A stretch of 64,000 nucleotides of DNA, taken from positions 921,001-985,000 of the forward strand of contig JAFREQ010000103.1 in the NCBI GenBank assembly GCA_025331565.1, read 5' to 3'. The stretch is from Holacanthus passer. Its lineage: Eukaryota > Chordata > Actinopteri > Pomacanthidae. This document shows, one piece after another, positions 53,139 to 63,200 of the stretch; position 1 is the first letter of the stretch; each line of letters begins with the position of its first letter. Position numbers and translations under genes: made by a program. The notes beneath the pieces are model-generated. The model was given only the letters and a program-made list of their open reading frames with translations, made no database searches and was not told the DNA's origin.

Positions 53139-53285
53139 ATGGAGCCTGACTCCCCAGCCCCTCTGTCCCCCTGTGGCCTAAAGAAGTCTCCCCGCAGGAG
53201 TGGAGGAGGACCACCTCTGTGCCCGTGTGAGCACTGGATGTTGGACTTTGAAAAACCTCCACAATGCCTATCCTCTTTTCCGTAA
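53139..53285 (+). other. Possible small coding exon on the plus strand
   Basis: A GC-rich island in AT-rich DNA holds an ATG with a good context (ACAATGG) and a 48-codon frame beginning MEPDSPAPLSPCGLKKSPRR. A donor-like CGT|GTGAGC lies inside it and a TTTTCAG acceptor-like site lies upstream at about 53065. I recognise no domain, and no partner exon was found. Confidence 0.2.
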
Positions 53286-53739
53286 TGCTCAATTAACTCA
53301 AGTGTTAGTATACTGACCAGCATGACTCATTGGTTCATTTTCCTCCTCTTTCCTGTTTTTTCTTTGCTCTCTTACCAACGTATTCTCAGATATTCTCTAC
53401 AGGTGCCAAGTTGTACTACTGTTAAAATGAGATCAGCTCAGCCCGCATTGATCTCCACAGGGAAAATAGGATGTTGCAGTAGGTAATGCAATAGGATTGT
53501 ATGAACAGGATGCATCATGGGGGAAATTGAATGGAAAATAGAAAATATGTAAAAAAAGCATATTCATAGATGCAAGTAATCGAGATAAACTATAATAAAA
53601 AAGAGCTGGCCCTGCAGCATACACAACTCAGTGACTTCAGTCAGGCCACCCAACACAGAGCGCATTCTTTTCACTTACTGTCTAAGATTTAAACCATTTT
53701 CAGGTGAAGTGCTTGTGTCATCGAGACCAATGACCCTGT

Positions 53740-53798
53740 ATTTTAGATTTGCTCAAGAATTTCCTTCTGGATTAATAAAGTTCTTATCTTATATAATG
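53740..53798 (+). repeat. Short LINE/SINE 3' tail
   Basis: TTTCCTTCTGGATTAATAAA followed by GTTCTTATCTTATAT is the conserved end of fish retroelements; only the tail remains. Confidence 0.55.
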
Positions 53799-53869
53799 TG
53801 CTCACTGTCTCATCTCATAAGGGGACATTTTAACTCTCCTGGGTGTTTTCATGCAATGTGGCTGTAGGG

Positions 53870-54300
53870 CTGTCAGTCAGTTGGTCCACCACTTTGTTCC
53901 ACATGGGAAAATTTCAACAGTCATCAAATGATTTGCCATGACATTTGCTACAGATATCAATGGTCCCAAGAGGATGGAGCCCAATGAATTTGATGAACCT
54001 ATGGCTTTTCAAATAGCACCACCACGATAACACTGACATTTGCAGTTTTGAGTTCAACGTCTAGACCATCTTCAAGTCCAAATTTAAATTTGGATCATAT
54101 ATGTACACACCTGCAAAAATAATGACATTCCCCATCACCCTCAGCTGTACTTTGTGTTTAATGCTAATTAGCAAATGTTAGCATGCTAACATGCTAACAT
54201 AACACCTGCTTAGCATTAACATGTTAGCATTGTCACCATGAATATGTTAGCATACTGATCTTCAGCATTCAGTTTAAAGCATTGCTGTGTAAGAGTACAG
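53870..54300. repeat. Same dispersed repeat family (copy 4, opposite orientation)
   Basis: Contains TCAGCTGTACTTTGTGTTTA, AATTAGCAAATGTTAGCATG repeats and CATGACATTTGCTACAGATA. It ends about 250 bp from the exon at 54551-54662. Confidence 0.7.
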
Positions 54301-54550
54301 AGCAGCTAACTCTGGAGTCCTGTTACTTTTTCTAACTAATTTTGATATTTTAAGATTCAAGCGCCTGATAATATTCAGTTACTTGAAATTTGATCACGGG
54401 GAATAAAAAAACCCACTGTTGCCACCTCAGGTAAAGGATCAGATGAAACATGTGTACAGGTGATGACTTTAACATGGGACATGGTGAGAGAGATAAAGAG
54501 AGAAAGGTAGAGAGGCAACAGAAGGTAGACAGACAGTAAACCCAACCAAC

Positions 54551-55956
54551 CCTGGGGTCCAGAGGAGGCAGCCTCATCTCCATGCTCTTCAGCCACTGCC
54601 TCAGTGCTCTGATTTGACCCCTGAACTCGCACTGCCATTGACTCAAGTCCTCCTCATCCCTCCTACAACAGAGGAGCAATACAAAGTGTGAAGTTATATT
54701 TTTTCATATTTTACAATCAAATATATTAAATGTATAATCAGAGAAATGAAGCATATGCAATAAAAAGATTTATCTAAATCAAGCCAACAAATGTTAATCA
54801 TAATTTTTATTATTCATTTGGTTATATAAGATATTTTTTTGTCTCAAGTTCTTGTTTTATTCTGCCATTAGCAGTATAAGTTGTTATTCACATCACATTC
54901 ATTGTGTTAGGACTCTGAATGCAAATGCCTACTTTTGTGTCATTTTTACTTTGATAAATTGAAATTTGAATGATCTCTGACTGTCATGGCTGCGAGCAGA
55001 AAATTGGGAGAACAGACATAATAGTAAAGTCATGACCTGCACTACAGCAGGAAGAGGTCAAACAAAGCCTTCAAGCATTATTATTGTTATCAAATGATAA
55101 TATAACCAGGGCTTGGAAAAATATCTCATTAGGAAGGCATCTGCTCTCTCTGTCTGCTGGGCTGGAACCTCTCTCCGTCTTGTTTCAGTATGTTTCAATT
55201 AGATGTTTTACACTGTGACTCACTTCACGATTTGTGGTGTCTTTGTGTTGTTGCAACTGCAGACTCATCGGTCTATAAAGCGGATACAATTGACCAACTG
55301 TCACCACAGGCTGTGTGTTTCTGTGTCTTTTATCTGACTGTTGGTGGTCACTTTCAATCAAGCAGGTCTCACTTGGATTACAATATTTTCTTCAAATACA
55401 GAGTTAAATTCAAAAGTATCTACATATGTGATGAACCATTAGTGCTTAGATTGAACGTAATGTGAAACTCCTCATTTCTTAAAGGTTGTGTTTTTAACTT
55501 TACAGATGTTACAATTTGCCAGTTAATCAAGGACGTAAGTGACATATTATTGTCATACTGTGTCAAGACGAATGAATGAATCTTATACATTAGCATACCC
55601 ATATCGCTGATCCTGTGATGTGGGTGTTGATGATCCAAACAAAGCATTTTCTTTATCCTGCAAGAGACCATTGGGAAAACATATTTATACACAAAATGAT
55701 CCTTGCACTAGTACATGTGTTTAGCTTACTTTTATAGCATCTCCAGCTGTTTGAGCTCATACTGAAGTTCATTGTTCATTGTGTTGTGTTCTGTTCTTAC
55801 CTCCCTGCCTCCAGCCTCTGATGCAGGGAGAGCTGGGAGGGAAAGGGTCAGATCAGAGAAGTCAAGGGAGCTGAGTGAAGAATTCTGGGAGGTGAATGCC
55901 CCGTTTCTTCTGTTGGCAGGTTCCTCCATCAAATCCAGTGGCTGATGTTGGCACAT
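54551..55956 (-). CDS. Three phase-matched exons ending in a spectrin-repeat helix (possible 5' exons of the spectraplakin-tail gene)
   Basis: Exon a ends at 55801 (GAG|GTAAGAAC). It begins either at an ATG at 55956 (MCQHQPLDLMEEPANRR) or after an acceptor at 55941 or 55976, and is Ser/Leu-rich (SSLSSLDFSDLTLSLPALP). Exon b is 55657-55599, with acceptor TCTCTTGCAG and donor GG|GTATGC; it reads DKENALFGSSTPTSQDQRY. Exon c is 54662-54551 and reads RDEEDLSQWQCEFRG, then IRALRQWLKSMEMRLPPLD, typical of helix A of a spectrin repeat. The a-b junction is phase 0 and the b-c junction is phase 2, so all three keep one frame, which is unlikely by chance. Exon c ends in phase 0, the phase of exons at 42181 and 42032 of the gene downstream. 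Its donor (AGG|GTTGGT) is weak. The link to that gene is inferred. Confidence 0.6.
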
Positions 55957-56948
55957 AGAGCAAAATATGTTTACATCTATTATGAAAGAATTGGGTGGAT
56001 TTGGACCCAATTCTTTCGTGTCATATATAGGATACATGCACAACAGTAATGTCCAGTGGTGAGGCGATTTACAATGACGATCAAAGATCATTTTTTGGGA
56101 GAAAAACTCAAAACATGCTACTTTGTGGGGAAGTAAAACAGATATTATGTAGGTGGTATTGTATAATGATCAGCTTAAAAAAAACTAGTCAAACCCTCAT
56201 TCATCTGACAAATACACAATCATTAAAGTAAACATAGACCTCAGTGCATCCATAACATGATCACTTGTAAAGCAGGTGTTGGACTAAGTAGCTGGGTTCC
56301 ACCTGATTCGCTTCTGTGAGGATGAGTGTGGGTCAGTCTAAAACTGCCCTCATGTGGTCAACTGCTGCATCTTCCAAAGGGAAGAGTCATAACGTCAACA
56401 GACCCTGCACAGAATATTAATGCAATTGTTTCTCCCCTTATATCCACTTTCATAGACGAATTCTATTTTCTGTGCAGTGGTGAAGAAGGTAAATGTTGGA
56501 AAATCATGGCATTACTGTTCTACTGCAATATGTGTACAATATTCACATTACCCTTTATATACATTATGTGCAAGGTATTACTTGTCTTTGCATTCTTCTC
56601 AAGTAAGTAGCATATAGAACTAGCTGATCTACAACTGTTGTGCTCCCACATTGTTGTGCTTTCAAATGGAAGGATGGAAAACAGGCATTATGTGAAGTGC
56701 CTTATTTTTGAGTTTCTAGTGTGACTAGTATTAGTCCTCCAATATACTGGGTATTGATGCATGAATGACAAGAGGTCCTCTTCAGAGCATATTTATTTAC
56801 AACATAGTGTTATGTTCAGAACATACAACAGAATCCACTCACCATATCATTCAAAAGCAAAATCTGCCCCATAAGCAAACGGAACCAGTTAGTTTGTGAA
56901 TTTCTATAATGCTAAAAATGAAAATCGGCAGTTACATCTGCAGTTGTC

Positions 56949-59029
56949 TTTATTTTACACTAACATTTTTTCCCAAATATTCTCTGTAAAGTTAGTAAAA
57001 CATGCAAGGCAAATTCATAATATATCAAAAACTCGATTAAAACAAAATAAAAGGATTTACAGAGGTAAAACACTTTAGAGATACATAACAGAAATGTTTG
57101 CTGTGGAAAAATAACTATAAGCAAAATAAAGCTTCAAGCTGATTATCAGTTTGCAAAGGAAACCTGTGACAAACTGTCAAATGAAATGAGTTGATTTCAT
57201 ATAATACATACATTCATGCAACGTGGTGCTGTATCAAACATGTCAATTATCCAAATGTATCTAGGAAGCACTTTGGTTGGACTGAATTTACAGAGAGAAA
57301 TAATACAAAAACATACTCAGTGGACTTTAAAAAAGATAAATGAAGATGTGCTACTACTACAGTTAACCTCGATTGAATCAAAGAATAAACACGCAGATGT
57401 GTGTATGGTTTGGAGTGTTCTCTAAAAATATCAGGATATGATATGACAACATAAATACTACTGTTAGCATTCAAGTAATAGATACATGAAAAAAAAGTCA
57501 TGAATGAAGAGTGTTCCTAGAAAGGCATCCCAAGATGGTGTCAGGTTGACTCAGCCTCAGCTTTCTTCATGTGTGATGTGCAATGGAAGAAAGGACATAC
57601 TCAATGGAAGATCTAGAAACAAAGGAAAATAACTATGAGTTGAAATCAAAATAAATCAAACCATGAAGCGAGAAAAATTAGAAATGAAATAAAAATTTTG
57701 ATGAAACTTAGCTTCATCTCTTGCAAATGAAATGAAAATGATAGAATGTTTAATGTAACATTTATATACTATTTATATACTGTACCTGTGTAACTGTGTG
57801 AGGATGACATGGACTCACAAATCCATCCAAGCTGAGGGGATTGTATGCTCTGGCCAACTGAGTATCTGTGGTCATATGATGGATTCTGACGGACTGAGGC
57901 AGCTGTCAAAAACAACAGGATAAAAATAGCAATAATGAGAATTTTGAATATAAATAGTTCACTAGTGATATCACCATTGTAGCGTGTGGGATAAAAATAC
58001 CATAAATAAAATGAAAATCAACTGAAGAAAACAAATAAAATGAAGAAAAGAAAAACGAAAAACTCATTTCGACTTACAAGGACCAAAACAACAGGAGGCA
58101 GGTCTGTGTGGGAGAGCAGGATCAAGTCTGACATCATCTTGGGATTTACCAGGAACACTTGATTGATGGTTAATATAAAGAATCCAAAACTCGGAGTGTG
58201 TAAAATAATGGTGCAATGAAGTCAAAGGATGCAAAAGTCCACTGAATATAATTGGGCATAAGTACAACGTAATGACAAATGTGTAACTGGTTGAAGACCA
58301 GTCTGCATAATTTTAATCCTGGCACTTCTTTTCAGTGTTGTATTCCTGTCGTGTCTCATTTTGTAGTGCCTCACAGGTGTAGTCTTACTGGTTACATTAT
58401 TTAGTTAGGTAACATTTAACATGAAAACATTAACACAAAATCTGACCAAACTCTGTACAAACATTCAGAGATTTGAAGGCATCTACGTATTTTAGAATCT
58501 GTTAAAAATATTAGAAAAAAGTTGGCATACAGTATCTCATTAAGTAGTACTGTCGAGAAAGATAAAAAATAGACAAATATCCTTGAATTTCAAAAGGAAA
58601 CAAGGAATACTGGAAAAATATTTCTGTTTGACATACATACAGTATATATTAGTTTCAGAAAGCACAAGTATACATTTTTTTTAACAGGTGTAGAATGAAA
58701 ACTATAAAGTCACTTAAAAAAACAGCAGAAATTTCATGCTTTGCTTTGAAAAATGTAAAGTGACTTTTGAAAGAAAAATAATATCTTATACAGTATATCT
58801 AGCAATGCTTGGTTATGTCTCCATATATGAGGCACATGTTTAGATATCTGTTCTATATGAAAAAAATGAATAGCCTATGCAATTCTTGATGTGACCATAT
58901 GCAGGGCAGAATAAATAAATTATATTTTCTTTGTTACTGTAACTCTATTTTCCTGTGAGAAATGCAACTGTAAAGTGCATTAGTATTGTTGGTTCTTAGT
59001 CACGCACTGCTAGGAACAGAACTAGCTCA
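56949..59029 (-). other. Possible plectin 3' untranslated region with candidate poly(A) signals
   Basis: Downstream of the plectin stop the minus strand is AT-rich, with no long frame. The first canonical AATAAA I find on this strand is at 56949-56954, with another at 56792-56797. TATAAA variants lie at about 57740-57765. If 56949 is used, the 3' UTR is about 2.1 kb and contains the spliced-looking segments at 57.5-58.1 kb. An upstream variant signal could give a shorter UTR. The true end cannot be fixed from sequence. Confidence 0.35.
57557..58103 (-). other. Three exon-like segments just downstream of plectin
   Basis: On the minus strand a segment ending at 58078 has a strong donor (CTT|GTAAGTC) and an acceptor at 58103 (CTCCCACACAG). 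A 117-nt segment, 57902-57786, has a good acceptor (TTTTTGACAG) and donor (CAG|GTACAG). A third starts at 57612 after a pyrimidine-rich acceptor (TTTGTTTCTAG). They join in phase to read ...ASVRQNPSYDHRYSVGQ...SSSHSYTD..., ending at a stop at 57557-57559. I recognise no domain. They could be alternative 3' exons of plectin, 5' exons of the gene downstream, or chance within a 3' UTR. The second segment could also splice in phase to 55976. Transcript data are lacking, so this is tentative. Confidence 0.35.
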
Positions 59030-60260
59030 TCAGAATCTGCGGCCGTAGCCAGTTGATGTGGATGTGAAGGTGGAGGATGAGAAGTTCATAGTGAAGCCAG
59101 AGCCAGCATCAAAGCTGCCTCTCCTGGAGCCTGTTCGGGACCCGGTCCTTGAGCCAGTTCGGGAGCCATAGGCGGATCCAGGGCCACTGGCATTGTAGGG
59201 ACTGTAGAGGCCTTTGCTGGACTGTGAGGAGGCCTCCAGAAGCCTTAGGCCAGATCCTTCCTCAACCATGCTTTTGTCCATGGCATCTTTGAAAGAGATT
59301 TTCAGTTTGGTTTTTGGACATGTTAGATATTTAGAATAAGCACCGACATCTCTCAGTTTCTGGGCAGTGCGGGCATCGATTGTGCCCTTCCTGATGGATT
59401 CGTCTAGTGACACTCTGCTTTCAGCATCAGGCTCAATAAGTCCACCAGTCAGATATTGGACCTCAAGGAAACGCTGCCCAGCCTCGTAATACAACCAGCC
59501 CTTCTTTAGAGCCTGGGAGGCAGACATCTTGACTTTAGTTCTGGGGTCTTCGAATCCAATGAATGCTTTTTGAGCCAAGTTGAGGCGATCAACCATGATT
59601 TTATCTACAAGGCCTTTTTCTGTAGCCTCAGTGATGGAGAATCTCTCACCAGATGTGGGGTCAATTATTCCTCCTGTACAGGCTTGGGCCTCCAACAATC
59701 TTTGGCCTGAGATGTTGTCTACCAGGTTTCTGTGTATGGCCTCAGTGATCGACACCTTCTCTAGTGTGTCTATGTCTAAGATTCCAGCTATGGGGCCAGT
59801 CTCCTCTGTTGGGTCATTCCATATGACTGCAGGTGGTTTAATTGAGGGTATGGGACTCATAGGAGAGGAGTAAGTGGAGCCAGTGGTGGAACCAAAGGAG
59901 GATGAGCGAGAGCGGAAGCCTCCCATGTTTCCAGAAAGCATGTCAGCGAATTCTGTGATAGACAGGTTTCCAGCTCGGTATGTATCAAGAGCATTCTGGT
60001 CAATGAGGCCACGTGAAATAGCTTCATCAACATCATACTGTCTTCCTGACCTTCTGTCAATGATAATGGATTTGACAGTACCATCAGAGGAGGTCATTGT
60101 GATCTCTTCCCATTCACACTCCTGCTCAGCAAGCTCCAGGTACGTTTGGTGGTCAATGAGTCCCTTCCTGTAGGCCTCATACACAGTCATTTCTTTGCCT
60201 GTTTCTGGGTCTACAATGACAACTCTGCGTTTACGAACTGAGGATTTGGAGGAGGTCTTT
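59030..60260 (-). other. plec: Plectin intermediate-filament-binding linker, last plakin module and GSR tail
   Basis: This is the end of the plectin exon. At about 60195-60245 the basic stretch SSVRKRRVVIVDPETGKEM begins the linker between the last two plakin domains, the region known from plectin work to bind intermediate filaments. Around 59870-59950 is a Ser/Gly-rich spacer (FRSRSSSFGSTTGS). The last module runs from about 59805 (ETGPIAGILD) to 59260 (GLRLLEASSQ). The tail at about 59105-59165 holds three GSRTGSR-type repeats and RRGSFD, followed by a Ser/Thr-rich end. Arg-Ser repeats of this kind are phosphorylated in plectin and bind microtubules in related plakins; applying that here is inference. 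Confidence 0.9.
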
Positions 60261-63200
60261 CTTTCTCTCTTCTTTTCTTTCAGTAGCAGGAGCACCAGGC
60301 CAGTGTCAGGGTCAGTGATGCACCTCTCCATGAGCTGGAGGTAGGTTAGGTTTTCTTCAGTGTTGGGATCAAAAAAGCCTTTGGTGTCATCAGATGGATC
60401 TGTCAGGATCTCATTCATTTCCTCATCAAAGAAGCCACGTTTGTAGGCCACCTCGACTGGCAGACGGTGACTTTCCTCTGGGTCAATGATTCCACCAGTG
60501 GCAATCTGGGCTTCCAGGAGACGAATACCATGATCTTTCAGGATTAGCCCCTTTTTCATGGCCTGGAACAGGGATATAGTTTTGCCTGAATAAGGATCTC
60601 TATATCCTGTCACTGCACGTTCAGCTGAGAGAAGCTTGTCTTTGAATTCGGGTCCCACAATTCCCATTTTCACTGCCTCATTGACGGTCAGTTTGAGATT
60701 TTTGATTGGATCAATGACATACCCTGTGGATGCCTGGGCCTCAAGGAGCTCAAATGCAGTGCCTGGCCTAATCATGTTCTTCTTCATGGCCTGGTAAATT
60801 GATAGACGTTCCTTTGAAGACTCCAAAAATACACCAGCAATACAGCTTGTGCCCTCAAGGTACCTTGATAGTCTACTGCTGACCTCCTCCACTGAAAGAC
60901 GACCTTCATTCAGTTCAGTGACAGTCTGCTGGTCAATAATTTGTGAGCGGAGCAGCTCCTCCATTGTGATCTGTTTCCTCAGACCCTTGAACATCAGCCT
61001 CTTGTCTCCCAGGGAGAGCAGGCGTAAACCACCATCTAACTTACATCTCTTGAGCAGCTCTGCATATGACAGGTTCTCTTCAGTGACAGGGTCAACAAAT
61101 CCTTTAACATTGTCAGTCAGCCTTTCATTGGTTTCCTTGTTGATGTAACCTCTTTGCATGGCAACATCTGCGGGCAGGTGGAACTGGAATTCAGGATCAA
61201 TAATACCACCAGTGGAAGTTTGGGCCTCTAACATTTTCAGAGCATAATCCTCTGGAACAAGGTCCTTTTTCATGGCCTGGAAAAGAGATATGACTTTCCC
61301 ACTGTATGGATCTTTGTATCCTGTGACTGCTCTCTCAGCTGAAAGAAGTTTATCATGGATCTCTGGGCCAACAACACCCTTACGAACAGCTTCGTCAACT
61401 GTGAGTGTTTCATTTTTAACTGGATCAACAATGAATCCTGTAGCAGCTTGTGCTTCGAGGAGGCTGAGGGCAACTTCTGGTTTAAGAAAACCTCTCTTCA
61501 TTGCCTGGTATATGCTTATCTTGGAGCTTGAGTCAGTTGTGACCCCAGCAACACAGCCTGTGCCATAGAGATACTGTTTCACACTGGTCAGCTCCATTAT
61601 GTCACGGATATCCCTCTTGCCCTGTTTAAGGAGGTTGTATGTCTCCAAGTCAATGATTCGGGCATTGTAGAGCTCCTCAATGGTTATCCTTCTCCTTATG
61701 GTCTTGTATGACAGTGGACTGTCATTTCTGATGATTTCTCTCTGCTCCATGATCTCAATAATAATGATGATCATGCGCTCTTTAGTGATTTTACCCGAGC
61801 GATATTCATCCATAAGCTTCTGCCTCTCCTGCTCTGGAAGCAAATTTGAGTTCATGACATCCCAGAGGTTCATTGGTTTATCAGCAAGACCCTCGATTGG
61901 AATGTCTATTTGGGTGCTGGTCAGATCACTCTGAGTTTGTTCCTCTGTGTAGAGGTATGTCTTCTCCACAACAGTTGGAGACTGAGGCTTGGAGAGAGGG
62001 AGGATGTACAGACCTGTCTCTGGATCTTTTTGGCATTTGTCTTTAAGCTGTCTGTAGGTAACATTCTCATCAGTTTCTGGATCTGAGAAAGCCTTGTTAT
62101 CATCAGTTGGTTCAGAGAGGGTCTTGGCAGTTTCTTTGCTGAAAATGTTCTTCTGATATGCAACATCAGCAGGGACACGGTGGCTGTTTACAGGGTCGAT
62201 GATTCCACCACTAACCATTTGTGCCTCTAACAGGGGCATAGCATGCTCTTTCAAGATGAGATCTTTTTGCATCGCTTCAAAGAGGGAGATTTTGCCGCCT
62301 GTGAATGGATCTTTGTAGCCAGTGACAGCTTTTTCTGCAGAGAGGAGTTTTTCATGTAGCTCTGGACCAACAAGACCTGACTTCACTGCCTCATCTACTG
62401 ACACACACTGGTTCCTCACTGGATCTACAATGAACCCAGTGGCAGCCTGGGCCTCAAGAAGTGAAAGACCTGTGTTGTGTCGGAGGAGCTTTTTCTTCAT
62501 AGCCTGATAAATGCTGATTTTCTCTTTTGTCGGCCCCAGGTAGATGCCAGCAATGCTATCAGAGCCCTGGAGGTATTTATTGACACTGGGATTCTCACTG
62601 ACTTGTTTAGGTGTTGTTTTTCCTTGTTTAAGGAGGTCATAGGTTGGCTTGTCAATAATTTTGGAATCATACAGAGAGCCTGCTGGGACAGGAGCCCTGA
62701 GTCCCTTGAAGCTGGACTGTTCTTGTTTCTTGGCCTCTTTCTCATCTACAATTGTGATAACAAGCTTGATTATCTTTTCAACTGTAATCTTTCCTGACCT
62801 AAACTGTCTGAGCAGGTCAAGCCTTTGTTCCTCAGTGAGATATTCAGAGTTGATGATTTCCCAGATTGTCATCTTCCTGCCCTTAAATGGTCCAGAGTCA
62901 AGCTCCACAGTTGCCTGAGTCATAGCCTCTTTTGTCTGGGCTTCAGTGAATGCAAGTTCCTCCTTTGCATTAATTGCTTCATCAGAAAGAGGCAGAAGCT
63001 GGAGACCAGTTTTCTTGTCTGTGACACACCTCTTGAAGAGCTGTGAGTATGTGACATTTTCTTTTGTGTTGGGGTCAAAGAACAATTTAGTTTCATCAGT
63101 GGGGCTGCTGAGAGTCTGTTTCATTTCGTCATCAAAATAATTTCTCTTGCAGGCCACATCATGAGGAATGTGATGGCTCTTGATTGGATCAATGATGCCA

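Larger units (their letters stand above)
43124..54550. other. Intergenic or first-intron region with no supported gene
   Basis: About 11 kb between exon 1 of the spectraplakin tail gene and the upstream exon group. It holds a candidate first exon near 46.2 kb, CA and GCT microsatellites, dispersed repeats at 48.4-48.8 and 53.9-54.3 kb and an L2-like tail at 53.75 kb. The unique AT/AATTA-rich stretch at 49.5-50.9 kb may be regulatory. If the upstream exons belong to the same gene, this is a long intron with an internal promoter. Confidence 0.5.
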
